Assembly: GCF_002224225.1 (NCBI RefSeq)
Contig: NZ_NJGG01000001.1
Span: forward strand, 993,998 to 1,057,997
Direction of reading: 5' to 3'
DNA length: 64,000 nucleotides
Source: Polynucleobacter cosmopolitanus
GTDB taxonomy: Bacteria; Pseudomonadota; Gammaproteobacteria; Burkholderiales; Burkholderiaceae
Part shown: piece by piece, positions 1 to 8,338 of the stretch
Layout: each line of letters opens with the position of its first letter
Position numbering within the stretch: the stretch's first letter is position 1
Position numbers and translations under genes: made by a program
The notes under the pieces: model-generated
Told to the model about the DNA's origin: nothing
What the model saw: the letters and a program-made list of their open reading frames with translations, nothing else
Databases searched by the model: none

Positions 1-3
1 GAT

Positions 4-807
4 ATGACTCCTCGCGCACCTCTAGACATCAAACTCTTGCAGGAGCGCTTGGGCTACACATTTCAAAAGCCTGATTTACTGATGCAGGCCCTGACTCATC
101 GCAGTCACAGCAAAAAAAATAATGAGCGTTTGGAGTTTTTAGGCGATTCAGTCTTGAACTGCACAGTCGCTGAAATGCTTTATGAGCGTTACAGCGACTT
201 GGATGAGGGTGACTTATCCAGAGTTCGCGCCAATTTGGTCAAGCAACAAGCTTTGTATGAAATCGCCCAAGCTTTGCAGCTCTCTGACTGCCTGCGTTTA
301 GGTGAGGGTGAGCTCAAGAGTGGTGGCTTTAAGCGACCATCGATTTTGGCTGATAGCTTTGAAGCAATTGTGGGAGCCATCTTTTTGGATTCTGGCTTTG
401 AAGCTTCTAAAAAAGTATTGAGGAAGTGGTATTCGCAAATTTTGGAGCATGTCGATCCAAGAACTTTGGGTAAAGATGACAAGACCCTCTTGCAAGAATA
501 TCTTCAAGGCCACCAATTACCTTTGCCTATCTACACGGTCGTTGCAACCACGGGTGTGGCTCACAATCAGCAGTTTGAAGTTGAATGCTCAATCCCAAGT
601 TTGAAAGTGACTCTCAATGGTAAGGGCGCATCGCGCAGAGCTGCCGAGCAAGCCGCTGCCAAGTTATCCTTAGATGCTGCTCAGAAGATTGTTTCTCAAT
701 CTGGCAGAAAGCCTAAGAAAACCAAAGCAACAAAAAAGAAAGCATCTTTAGTCACCGCTAAAGATCCTACTGATGATCAACTGAATTTAAAGTTGAAGCC
801 AGAGTAA
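4..807 (+). CDS. rnc: Ribonuclease III
   Basis: Double-strand-specific endoribonuclease for rRNA precursor and mRNA processing in the cytoplasm. The catalytic signature [12 protein letters not shown] lies near residues 40-51, followed by the second acidic patch ([14 protein letters not shown], about 115-128). A double-stranded RNA-binding domain spans about 155-225 (ends [16 protein letters not shown]). The last 40 residues form a lysine-rich tail beyond the usual 220-230 residue length. The ATG at position 4 gives a normal N-terminus. It is first of a run rnc-era-recO-pdxJ-acpS on one strand with short gaps, the usual betaproteobacterial order; lepB would be expected just upstream, outside the window. 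Confidence 0.96.
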   Translation: MTPRAPLDIKLLQERLGYTFQKPDLLMQALTHRSHSKKNNERLEFLGDSVLNCTVAEMLYERYSDLDEGDLSRVRANLVKQQALYEIAQALQLSDCLRLGEGELKSGGFKRPSILADSFEAIVGAIFLDSGFEASKKVLRKWYSQILEHVDPRTLGKDDKTLLQEYLQGHQLPLPIYTVVATTGVAHNQQFEVECSIPSLKVTLNGKGASRRAAEQAAAKLSLDAAQKIVSQSGRKPKKTKATKKKASLVTAKDPTDDQLNLKLKPE

Positions 808-830
808 AGTAATAACTCAAGGAATAATCG

Positions 831-1736
831 ATGTCATTTCGATGTGGAACCGTAGCACTTGTAGGTCGCCCAAACGTGGGTAAGTCAACTTTTCTCAATG
901 CATTGGTGGGCCAAAAAGTCAGCATCACCTCCCGCAAAGCTCAAACAACTCGCCATCGTATTTTGGGTGTTAACACCACTGAGACAGCACAATTTATTTT
1001 GGTTGATACACCAGGATTTCAAACAAAATATAACAACGCCATGAATAAAGTCATGAACCGCACGGTGAAAACCACCATGGCGGACGTTGATGTGATTCTT
1101 TTTGTGGTTGAGTCTGGTTACTGGAGTAAGGCGGACGAACAAGTTTTGGAGATATTACCAAAAAATATCCCAGTGGTTTTATTGGCTAATAAGCTCGATG
1201 TGTTTGCTTCAAGAGCAGATGCCCCAGAAGATCGCGATCAAAAGCTATTTACCTTCATGCGTGAGATGAGTGAGAAGTTTGAGTTCTCAGAAATCATCCC
1301 CATGACAGCTAAAAATACCGATGATGTGAAGCGCTTGTTAGGATTCTTGGAGCCGTACTTGCCTGAGCAAGAAGCGATTTACGAACCAGACATGTTGACT
1401 GATCGCAGTGAGAAGTTTTTGGCTGCCGAAATTTTGAGAGAAAAAGTATTTCGTCATACGGGCGATGAGTTGCCTTATGCCAGCGCAGTGATCATTGACC
1501 AGTTCAAGATGGATGGCACGATGCGTCGCATTGCTGCCACTATTCTGGTAGACCGCGATAGTCACAAAGCCATGGTGATTGGTGAAAAAGGGGCAAAACT
1601 CAAGCGCATATCCACTGAGGCTCGCCAAGACATGGAAAAGCTATTTGATGGCAAGGTGTTTTTAGAGACTTGGGTCAAGGTCAAGAGTGGTTGGGCAGAT
1701 GATCGCGTCATTCTGCGCGAGCAGGGCATAGAGTAA
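831..1736 (+). CDS. era: GTPase Era
   Basis: Essential Ras-like GTPase that binds the 3' end of 16S rRNA and assists 30S subunit maturation. The G1 loop GRPNVGKST sits at about residues 12-20, the G3 motif DTPG near 60 and NKLD near 120. The C-terminal KH domain is recognised from [12 protein letters not shown] around residue 250. Its 301 residues match the family. It starts 24 bases after rnc, as expected for a co-transcribed pair that both act on rRNA. Confidence 0.97.
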   Translation: MSFRCGTVALVGRPNVGKSTFLNALVGQKVSITSRKAQTTRHRILGVNTTETAQFILVDTPGFQTKYNNAMNKVMNRTVKTTMADVDVILFVVESGYWSKADEQVLEILPKNIPVVLLANKLDVFASRADAPEDRDQKLFTFMREMSEKFEFSEIIPMTAKNTDDVKRLLGFLEPYLPEQEAIYEPDMLTDRSEKFLAAEILREKVFRHTGDELPYASAVIIDQFKMDGTMRRIAATILVDRDSHKAMVIGEKGAKLKRISTEARQDMEKLFDGKVFLETWVKVKSGWADDRVILREQGIE

Positions 1737-1745
1737 TCCACGATC

Positions 1746-2468
1746 ATGTCGACTCGCGTCAACGATGAACCTGCCTTTGTACTTCACAGTATTCCGTACA
1801 AAGAAACCAGCTTAATTCTTGATGTCTTCACGCGCTCGTATGGGCGGATGGCTTTGATTGCCAAGGGCGCTAAGCGTCCACATTCTGTTTTGCGACCAGT
1901 CTTGCAGCGCTTTCAACCTTTAGCAGTCTCTTGGAGCGGTAAAAGTGAACTGCGCACCATGACCAAGGCAGAGTGGTTGGGTGGAGTTCCCCCATTGGTG
2001 GGTGATGCTTTGTTGTGTGGTTTTTATCTCAATGAACTCTTGGTTAAATTCATTGCTAGAGAAGACTCTTATGAAGACTTGTACGAAGAGTACGCCAAAA
2101 CGGTTCACTTGCTTGGGCAAGATCCTAAAGAACTAGAACCAATATTGCGCCCCTTTGAGCTTAGTTTATTAAAAGAAGCCGGCTTTGCGGCAGCCTTGAA
2201 CTTTTGCATCGACACTCAAACCACTCCTGAAGAAGATGAGCATTATGTTTATCAGCCAGAGAGAGGTATTCGCAAGCTTCAAGCTGATGATCCAGGTCAT
2301 TGGCCAGTGATGACAGGTAAGCACCTGCTTTGTATGAATGATAAAAACTATCAAGATCCAGAAACCCTGATTCAAAGCAAGGCGCTCACACGTTTCTTGT
2401 TGGGTCTGCACTTACCCGATCAAGCCATGATGACTCGGCAAATTTTGATTGATTTGAAAAAGATCTAA
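1746..2468 (+). CDS. recO: DNA repair protein RecO
   Basis: Recombination mediator that with RecR loads RecA onto SSB-coated single-stranded DNA in the RecF pathway. The N-terminal OB-fold is visible (FVLHSIPYKETSLILDVFTR, then GRMALIAKGAKR), followed by a helical C-terminal half. The family zinc cysteines are not evident; only two cysteines fall in the middle region, as in other betaproteobacterial RecO. The 240-residue length is normal. It starts 10 bases after era and continues the operon. Confidence 0.94.
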   Translation: MSTRVNDEPAFVLHSIPYKETSLILDVFTRSYGRMALIAKGAKRPHSVLRPVLQRFQPLAVSWSGKSELRTMTKAEWLGGVPPLVGDALLCGFYLNELLVKFIAREDSYEDLYEEYAKTVHLLGQDPKELEPILRPFELSLLKEAGFAAALNFCIDTQTTPEEDEHYVYQPERGIRKLQADDPGHWPVMTGKHLLCMNDKNYQDPETLIQSKALTRFLLGLHLPDQAMMTRQILIDLKKI

Positions 2469-2505
2469 ATAACACCATGGTCATTAAATAGGCATAATTC
2501 AAAAC

Positions 2506-3270
2506 ATGTCACAAAAACCTAAAAACATCATTGATCTAGGCATCAACATTGACCACGTTGCCACGCTCAGAAATGCGCGAGGCACGCACTACCCAGATCC
2601 TCTGAAGGCCGCTCAGTTAGCGGAAGAGTATGGTGCTGATTTGATCACCTTGCACTTAAGAGAAGATCGTCGTCATATCAAGGATGCTGATTTGATTGCT
2701 ATGCGCCCTTTGATCAAGACTCGCATGAACTTAGAGTGTGCTGTCACACCTGAGATGATTGAGATTGCTTGTCAGGTGAAGCCGCACGATGTTTGTTTGG
2801 TTCCAGAAAAACGCCAAGAGGTCACAACTGAAGGTGGTTTGGATGTCATTGGTAACTTTGACAATATTAAAAAATCCACGCAACGTTTATTGCAAGCTGG
2901 TATCACGGTTTCGATCTTTATTGACCCGGATGAGCAGCAAATCACCAAGGCCAAAGAAACTGGCGCTACTGTGATTGAATTGCACACAGGGAAGTATGCT
3001 GACACTTCTGGAGCTGAGCAAGCTAAAGAATTGGGGCGCATCAAAATAGCGGCCAAGTTTGCTTACTCGATTGGTTTAAAAGTTAATGCGGGCCATGGTT
3101 TGCATGAAGGTAATGTTGAGGCAATTGCCGAAATATTAGAAATTGCAGAATTGAACATTGGACATGCAATTGTTGCTGAGGCTGTTTTTAAAGGTTGGAA
3201 GGCTGCGATCCAAGACATGAGAACTCTCATGCAAGGTGCTCGCCAGCGTGCCATGAATCAGAAGCATTGA
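2506..3270 (+). CDS. pdxJ: Pyridoxine 5'-phosphate synthase
   Basis: Last ring-closing step of the DXP-dependent vitamin B6 pathway: condenses 1-deoxyxylulose 5-phosphate with 3-amino-2-oxopropyl phosphate. Family signatures are [16 protein letters not shown] near the N-terminus, HLREDRRHI, and [11 protein letters not shown] near residue 205. A TIM-barrel enzyme of about 250 residues is expected and 254 are found. It lies 37 bases after recO and 28 before acpS, the classic recO-pdxJ-acpS arrangement. Confidence 0.97.
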   Translation: MSQKPKNIIDLGINIDHVATLRNARGTHYPDPLKAAQLAEEYGADLITLHLREDRRHIKDADLIAMRPLIKTRMNLECAVTPEMIEIACQVKPHDVCLVPEKRQEVTTEGGLDVIGNFDNIKKSTQRLLQAGITVSIFIDPDEQQITKAKETGATVIELHTGKYADTSGAEQAKELGRIKIAAKFAYSIGLKVNAGHGLHEGNVEAIAEILEIAELNIGHAIVAEAVFKGWKAAIQDMRTLMQGARQRAMNQKH

Positions 3271-3298
3271 TCTTAGATATTAAATAACGATAACCATC

Positions 3299-3739
3299 AT
3301 GATCGCAGGCATTGGGACCGACCTATTAAAGATTGATCGCCTTAAAGCGGCTTATCAACGCACCAATGGTCGTTTGGCTGAACGCATTCTTGGGCCTGAT
3401 GAAATGCAAGTCTTCAAAGGACGTTTAGCTCGCAATGAATCCAGAGGTATGGCTTACTTGGCCACACGCTTTGCTGCCAAAGAAGCTTTCTCTAAAGCGA
3501 TTGGTTTGGGCATGCGCAGTCCGATGTCTTGGCGAGCCATGCAAACCCTGAATGATCCGAGTGGCAAGCCCATCATCAAATGCTCTGGTCAGCTACAGAC
3601 ATTCATGGAAGAGAAGTTCTACACAGCTCAAGTCAGTATCACAGATGAAGTTGATATGGCCATGGCCTTTGTGATCGTGATTTATGGCACGCCAGTGGTC
3701 ACGGGTGTGACTGACCCAAAAGATCTGATGGGTTCATGA
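3299..3739 (+). CDS. acpS: Holo-[acyl-carrier-protein] synthase
   Basis: Transfers 4'-phosphopantetheine from CoA to acyl carrier protein. The magnesium-binding N-terminus ([12 protein letters not shown], Asp8) and the second motif [13 protein letters not shown] near residue 58 are both present. The protein is 146 residues, about 20 longer than the E. coli enzyme because of a short C-terminal extension. Cytoplasmic, last clear member of the rnc-acpS run. Confidence 0.95.
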   Translation: MIAGIGTDLLKIDRLKAAYQRTNGRLAERILGPDEMQVFKGRLARNESRGMAYLATRFAAKEAFSKAIGLGMRSPMSWRAMQTLNDPSGKPIIKCSGQLQTFMEEKFYTAQVSITDEVDMAMAFVIVIYGTPVVTGVTDPKDLMGS

Positions 3740-3806
3740 TCAAAAAACAAGAAAACTAAAAAGACAAATAATCAAATAAACAAATAAACCATTCATCTAA
3801 AACTAT

Positions 3807-4883
3807 ATGAGCAAATTAAATTCATTCAAAGCAGGCCCCATCGTTCTTGATGTTATTGGTAAAACTCTTAGCAAAGAAGATATTCGCCGCATTGCTCACC
3901 CTAAAACTGGCGGTGTGATTTTATTTGGACGCAATTATCAGGACAGGGCCCAGTTAACTGCTTTAACTAAAGCCATCAAGGCGATTCGCAGTGACGTGAT
4001 GATCAGCATTGATCATGAGGGCGGCCGTGTGCAGCGTTGCAGAACGGATGGTTTTACACATTTGCCTGCCATGAAAAAGTTGGGTGATATTTGGGTGAAC
4101 CACGGTAAGAAAGCCAATGCGGAACACGCATTAAAGGCCATGGAAGCCGCAACAGCTGCTGGCTATGTGTTGGCATCTGAGTTACGAGCTTGCGGGGTGG
4201 ATTTTAGTTTTACACCTGTATTGGATTTAGATTTTGGACGCAGTGGTGTGATTGGTGATCGTTCGTTTCATCGTGACCCACTAATTGCAGCCACCTTGGC
4301 TAAGAGCTTGAATCACGGTCTGCAATTAGCGGGCATGGCAAACTGCGGCAAACATTTCCCAGGGCACGGTTTTGCAGAAGCGGATTCTCATGTGGCTATT
4401 CCTGTTGATGAGCGCTCTTTGAAGCAAATCCTGAGTGATGATGCAAAACCTTATGAGTACTTAGGTCTTGGTTTGGCATCGGTGATGCCAGCTCATGTGA
4501 TTTATCCAAAGGTTGATAAAAATCCAGCGGGCTTTTCTAAGATTTGGTTGCAAGAGATCTTAAGAAAGCAGCTACAGTTCACGGGTGTGATTTTTAGTGA
4601 TGATCTATCGATGGAGGGTGCGTCAGTGGCTGGAAGCGTCGTTAAAGGCGCTAAGTTAGCTCTTGAAGCAGGGTGTGATCAAGTGTTGATTTGTAATCGC
4701 CCAGATTTGGCAGATCAGTTGCTCAATGAATTGACCTATGATGAAAAAGCGTATCAGGTGTCACGAGCCAGAGTTCAGAAATTAATGCCCACATCTGTTG
4801 CGATGACATGGGCTGAGTTACAAGTCAGTCCGGATTATCTAAGAGCAAAGCAACTTCTTAAACAGCTGAAATTGATTGCTTAA
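3807..4883 (+). CDS. nagZ: Beta-N-acetylhexosaminidase (peptidoglycan recycling)
   Basis: Glycoside hydrolase family 3 enzyme that removes GlcNAc from anhydromuropeptides during cell-wall recycling. The barrel signature is clear: IDHEGGRVQR near residue 70 and the substrate loop KHFPGHGFAEADSHV near 180-195, which holds the catalytic His and Asp of the NagZ branch. Length 358 is typical. No strong Shine-Dalgarno precedes the ATG; the 67-base gap after acpS is A-rich with three CAAATAA repeats. Likely read from the upstream operon or from its own weak promoter. Confidence 0.95.
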   Translation: MSKLNSFKAGPIVLDVIGKTLSKEDIRRIAHPKTGGVILFGRNYQDRAQLTALTKAIKAIRSDVMISIDHEGGRVQRCRTDGFTHLPAMKKLGDIWVNHGKKANAEHALKAMEAATAAGYVLASELRACGVDFSFTPVLDLDFGRSGVIGDRSFHRDPLIAATLAKSLNHGLQLAGMANCGKHFPGHGFAEADSHVAIPVDERSLKQILSDDAKPYEYLGLGLASVMPAHVIYPKVDKNPAGFSKIWLQEILRKQLQFTGVIFSDDLSMEGASVAGSVVKGAKLALEAGCDQVLICNRPDLADQLLNELTYDEKAYQVSRARVQKLMPTSVAMTWAELQVSPDYLRAKQLLKQLKLIA

Positions 4884-4886
4884 GGT

Positions 4887-5072
4887 TTAAGCTGGCCTGA
4901 CTCTGGCAGTTAATGACTCGGCGCCACCACGCTCTTCTAATTCGGATAAACGCAAAGCTTCATGTTCGAATTCAATGATGCCCGAGGTGAGACGATTGCG
5001 ATCCAAAAAAATCACATAAGTCCAAACCAAGCTGCGGTCTTTTCTTTTAAATACGTCGACTATTTTTTTCAT
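4887..5072 (-). CDS. Small hypothetical protein
   Basis: A 61-residue reading frame convergent with nagZ, ending 3 bases from its stop. The product starts MKKIVDVFKRKDRSLVW, has a short hydrophobic strand (TYVIFLD), and ends in a charged Glu/Arg-rich part. I do not recognise a family. An AAAGGAG-like sequence lies upstream but rather far (about 17 bases) from the ATG. The otherwise empty interval and sensible composition make it plausible, but translation is unproven. Confidence 0.45.
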   Translation of the reverse strand: MKKIVDVFKRKDRSLVWTYVIFLDRNRLTSGIIEFEHEALRLSELEERGGAESLTARVRPA

Positions 5073-5203
5073 AGTTAGGCTTAATAAAGCTCCTTTTAAA
5101 CTACCAATAACTTAACACGAACTACTAGATATAGTTATCAGTGTTTGCCATAACCCTAGCTATTGTGAACCTTACACCCTCATTTGACATTTAAATCTTT
5201 ATT

Positions 5204-5223
5204 AATATATAATAATATATATT
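5204..5223. promoter_or_regulatory. AT-rich palindrome before the YeeE/YedE pair
   Basis: Perfect inverted repeat of 8-base arms AATATATA and TATATATT around ATAA, ending 42 bases before the transporter start. Persulfide-sensing ArsR-type repressors (BigR/SqrR group) are known to bind AT-rich palindromes before genes of this transporter class; assignment here is inference and no such regulator is in the window. Confidence 0.4.
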
Positions 5224-5265
5224 GTATTGAAGCAAATTAATAAGTACTTAAAAAGGAAGGTAAAA

Positions 5266-5820
5266 ATGTCAGAACAAGTCCAAAACAAGGGTGGGGAGTC
5301 CACTGGTTGGAGTCCGTATCTAGCTGGAGCATTGGTGGGGCTCTTGGCAATTATTTCCGTTTATCTCACCACGACCTTGATGGGTAAGTCTAACTATCTA
5401 GGAGCTTCAACAACGTTTGTGAGAGCGGCAGGCTTGTTGTTCCAAAGTGTTGACCCAGCTCACGTTGCTGAAAATGCTTATTACGTCAAAGAAAAAGTGA
5501 AGGTTGATTGGCAGTTCATGATGATCATCGGTATCTTCTTTGGTGCCTTGATCTCTTCATTGATGGATAAAAGTTTTAAGTTGGAAGCAGTGCCGCCAAC
5601 ATGGGAAAAACGTTTTGGATCATCGATCGCTAAGCGCGCCATCTTTTCATTCTTGGGAGGTATTGTTGCGATGATCGGAGCACGCATGGCCGATGGTTGT
5701 CCGAGTGGCCATGGATTGAGCGGCATGATGCAGCTATCCATGAGTTCATTCATTGCTTTGGCCTTCTTCTTTGGAGTCGGAGCTTTGGTGGCCAACATGA
5801 TGTACAGAAAGGGACAATAA
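5266..5820 (+). CDS. YeeE/YedE family sulfur transporter, first half
   Basis: Membrane protein of 184 residues in the YeeE/YedE (sulfur transport, TsuA-like) family. It contains the cysteine signature DGCPSGHG about 40 residues before the end, within hydrophobic segments, plus a short soluble N-terminus. The start at ATG 5266 is chosen over an upstream in-frame TTG (5227) because AAGGAAGG sits 5 bases before it. One-piece homologues such as E. coli TsuA are about 350 residues; here the unit is split into two adjacent genes, a common bacterial arrangement. Likely imports thiosulfate or a related sulfur species; substrate not determinable. Confidence 0.88.
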   Translation: MSEQVQNKGGESTGWSPYLAGALVGLLAIISVYLTTTLMGKSNYLGASTTFVRAAGLLFQSVDPAHVAENAYYVKEKVKVDWQFMMIIGIFFGALISSLMDKSFKLEAVPPTWEKRFGSSIAKRAIFSFLGGIVAMIGARMADGCPSGHGLSGMMQLSMSSFIALAFFFGVGALVANMMYRKGQ

Positions 5821-5821
5821 C

Positions 5822-6352
5822 ATGTCAACAGAACAAATTTTAGGTTTAGTGACCGGCATCTTTTTTGGCTTCTTATTACAAAAAGGTCGTGTTTTACGTT
5901 ACGACAAGCAAGTGGGTGCGATGTTATTTAAAGACATGACAATTTTTAAGTTCATGTTATCCGCCATCATTGTTGGTATGTTTGGCATTCTTGCGATGCA
6001 TGACATGGGCCTCATCAAACTCAGTCATAAAGCCATGAACGTCGGCGCTATTTTGGTGGGCGGTTCATTGTTTGGTATTGGTTGGGCAGTGATGGGCTTT
6101 TGCCCGGGTACATCTGTGGGTGCAATCGGTGAAGGCCGTTGGCACGCTGTATTTGGTGCGATTGGCATGATTGTGGGTGCTGGTGTTTATGCTGAGTTAT
6201 TCCCATTCTTCAAATCCACTGTTTTATCGTGGGCTGATTTTGGCAAGATTGGTTTGCCAGAGGTATTGGGCATTAATCACTGGGTGATTGCCGTGATTTT
6301 CACAATCATTACTTTGATCATGTTCAGATGGTTTGAGAAAAAGGGTATTTAA
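5822..6352 (+). CDS. YeeE/YedE family sulfur transporter, second half
   Basis: Partner of the preceding gene, starting one base after its stop, so almost certainly co-translated. It is a 176-residue membrane protein with the second cysteine signature GFCPGTSVGAIGEGR near residue 95-109 and about five hydrophobic segments. Together the two halves give the paired Cys motifs of a full YeeE/YedE transporter. A hairpin terminator follows 20 bases downstream, closing a two-gene operon. Confidence 0.88.
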   Translation: MSTEQILGLVTGIFFGFLLQKGRVLRYDKQVGAMLFKDMTIFKFMLSAIIVGMFGILAMHDMGLIKLSHKAMNVGAILVGGSLFGIGWAVMGFCPGTSVGAIGEGRWHAVFGAIGMIVGAGVYAELFPFFKSTVLSWADFGKIGLPEVLGINHWVIAVIFTIITLIMFRWFEKKGI

Positions 6353-6370
6353 TACTTAAGCAAAAAATAA

Positions 6371-6411
6371 AAGCCACTGCATGGATGAAAATCTATGCGG
6401 TGGCTTTTTTA
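6371..6411 (+). terminator. Rho-independent terminator of the YeeE/YedE operon
   Basis: Stem AAGCCACTGCAT / ATGCGGTGGCTT (with a wobble) followed by a run of T, 20 bases after the second transporter stop codon. Confidence 0.8.
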
Positions 6412-6487
6412 ATTCAGTCAGTCATGCGCTCAAATCAAGATATTTTTTGCACCCTTATGGCACATGAAAACAAATCTTCTCGATGAG

Positions 6488-6510
6488 TTATCCACAGAAA
6501 ATGTTGATAA
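6488..6510. other. Two DnaA-box-like sites, inverted
   Basis: TTATCCACA (6488-6496), an exact consensus DnaA box, and TGTTGATAA (6502-6510), the reverse complement of TTATCAACA which is one base off consensus. They face each other 5 bases apart in a 286-base gap between convergent genes. No dnaA, dnaN or gidA neighbours, so this is not the chromosomal origin. May be chance. Confidence 0.3.
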
Positions 6511-6592
6511 CTACTATTGAATTCAATTTAAACCTTCTCGATTCAAGATACTAGGTTGTTTGCTTAAAAATTAATCAGAGTGCACCAAAGAA

Positions 6593-6616
6593 AAAACCAC
6601 TCCGCAGAGTGGTTTT
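6593..6616 (-). terminator. Rho-independent terminator of earP-efp
   Basis: Perfect 10-base stem AAAACCACTC / GAGTGGTTTT with loop CGCA; reading the minus strand the stem runs into a T tract. It lies 23 bases past the efp stop codon. Confidence 0.85.
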
Positions 6617-6638
6617 AGATTGATTTTTTAGCATGCAA

Positions 6639-7199
6639 TTAGTTAGCGCGGCTGCGGTATTCGCCAGTGCGTGTATCAATTTCAATCTTGTCACCCTCGC
6701 TACAGAACAATGGAACTTGTAGTTCGTAGCCGGTAGCAATTTTTGCGTTCTTCAAAACACGGCCTGAGCTTGTGTCGCCCTTAACAGCTGGCTCTGTGTA
6801 AGTGATTTCACGAACAACAATGGTTGGCAATTCAACAGACAATGCCTTGCCTTCGTAAAAAACCACTTCAACTGGCATCGCATCTTCTAAGTAATTCAAA
6901 GCATCGCCCATGTTGTCTTTTTCAACTTCATACTGGTTGAATTCTGTGTCCATGAATGCATACATTGGATCTGCGAAGTAGGAGTATGTGCACTCTTTGC
7001 GCTCCAAGATCACAACTTCAAATTTGTCATCAGCTTTAAAAATGCCTTCGTTAGGTGCTTCAGTGATCAAGTTCTTGAACTTCATCTTTACCACTGCAGC
7101 ATTACGACCTGAACGGCTGTATTCTGATTTCTGAATCACCAAAGGTTGGCCATTCAACATTACAACGTTACCTACGCGGAGTTCTTGAGCAATTTTCAT
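6639..7199 (-). CDS. efp: Elongation factor P
   Basis: Ribosome-associated factor that relieves stalling at proline stretches. It is 186 residues with the three-domain EF-P fold (KOW-like N-terminus, final [10 protein letters not shown]). The modified loop reads [11 protein letters not shown] with Arg at position 32, the residue rhamnosylated by EarP rather than the Lys used by EpmA. This fits the gene directly upstream. Its ATG overlaps the earP stop (ATGA), so translation is coupled. A terminator follows. Confidence 0.97.
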   Translation of the reverse strand: MKIAQELRVGNVVMLNGQPLVIQKSEYSRSGRNAAVVKMKFKNLITEAPNEGIFKADDKFEVVILERKECTYSYFADPMYAFMDTEFNQYEVEKDNMGDALNYLEDAMPVEVVFYEGKALSVELPTIVVREITYTEPAVKGDTSSGRVLKNAKIATGYELQVPLFCSEGDKIEIDTRTGEYRSRAN

Positions 7200-8338
7200 C
7201 GCGATATTTCCTGAGATTTCACAAAGTCTAAGATTTTACCCTCTAAATGCCCAAGACCCATTAAGTTCTGTCTCCAATCCTCAGAATGCTTGGTCCAGGC
7301 ACTTAAATGTGGCCACCAATCAGAAGCAGGGCCCCATTTCATGGCAGCCACCCCTGTGGATCTTAATTCAGCGGTGGAAGGTTCAAAATAACGTTCTAAA
7401 AAGGCATTTAACTTCACTTCATGAGCCAAATTCGACTGCGGATAGATGTCCCAGATGAATGGTTTGCCTGCCCATTGGGCTCGCACAAAAGAATCTTCTC
7501 CGCGGACCAAATTAATATCGCAAATGGACAGCAAATAATCGTAATCTTCCTGGGGGATGAAGGGCAGTTGAATCAGTTGCACTGCTGAGTCATTCGAGTG
7601 AGTTGAAGCAAATTTTTTCAATGTGGCGGCAGATACGTTTTGATCCGCACACAAAAACACATCAACCTTATCGTCATGAGCTAAAGCGGCTTGATTCACT
7701 GAATCAAGCCAGGTATCCAAAGGTGCCTGTTTGTAATTAAAAACAGATACTTTTTTTGATGTTGGGCGACATGACTCAAAGGCCAAAGACAAAGATTGGG
7801 GAATTTTTAAAGAATTTGATGTTACTTCATCCCAATCACCCAAAAGAACGCCACCTGTTTTAGAGGTGAAGCCAGGGAAATAAAAATACTTGTTCAGGCC
7901 ATTATTTTGCGGAGACGGCATCAAGTGCATGTTGTCTGCCCAAGTCTCTGCCGTGAGGTATTCGAGATTGATCCAGATCGGCTGCTTGGTAGAAGCCTTT
8001 TGAACCATGGCCTCAATATATGGTGTTGGTAAGTGACAGGCAAACGCCTCAATCACCACATCACCCACGGAAGCTAAAACAGTCGGTGACTCAGCAGCCG
8101 ACCATGGTAAGACCTCGATACCCAGACTGGCGCCGTGACTCACAGCGTCTCCGTGGGCAATCACATTTAAAACATTTAAATCATCGCAAAATAAACGAAT
8201 GCGACTATCATCACAATCAATAGAACTTACAGTATTAATAGATGAGGACGATAATCGTGACAAGGCCCTGGCCAGACGCCAGCAAACACCAGCATCACCA
8301 TAGTTATCGACGATTTGACAAAAGATATCCCAACGCAT
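7196..8338 (-). CDS. earP: EF-P arginine rhamnosyltransferase EarP
   Basis: Inverting glycosyltransferase that uses dTDP-rhamnose to modify Arg32 of EF-P. I place the start at ATG 8338, giving [21 protein letters not shown], the expected N-terminus of the family; the frame stays open 135 bases further upstream but that extension has no family counterpart and overlaps uvrC. The conserved C-terminal nucleotide-sugar loop [19 protein letters not shown] is present around residue 285-305. Overlaps efp by ATGA. Its start codon overlaps the uvrC start codon on the other strand, so the promoter must lie within uvrC coding sequence. Confidence 0.93.
   Translation of the reverse strand: MRWDIFCQIVDNYGDAGVCWRLARALSRLSSSSINTVSSIDCDDSRIRLFCDDLNVLNVIAHGDAVSHGASLGIEVLPWSAAESPTVLASVGDVVIEAFACHLPTPYIEAMVQKASTKQPIWINLEYLTAETWADNMHLMPSPQNNGLNKYFYFPGFTSKTGGVLLGDWDEVTSNSLKIPQSLSLAFESCRPTSKKVSVFNYKQAPLDTWLDSVNQAALAHDDKVDVFLCADQNVSAATLKKFASTHSNDSAVQLIQLPFIPQEDYDYLLSICDINLVRGEDSFVRAQWAGKPFIWDIYPQSNLAHEVKLNAFLERYFEPSTAELRSTGVAAMKWGPASDWWPHLSAWTKHSEDWRQNLMGLGHLEGKILDFVKSQEISR

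Noticed and set aside
6488..6510. Chromosomal replication origin
   Set aside because: Only two DnaA-like boxes, no dnaA/dnaN/parAB neighbours and no AT-rich unwinding repeats.
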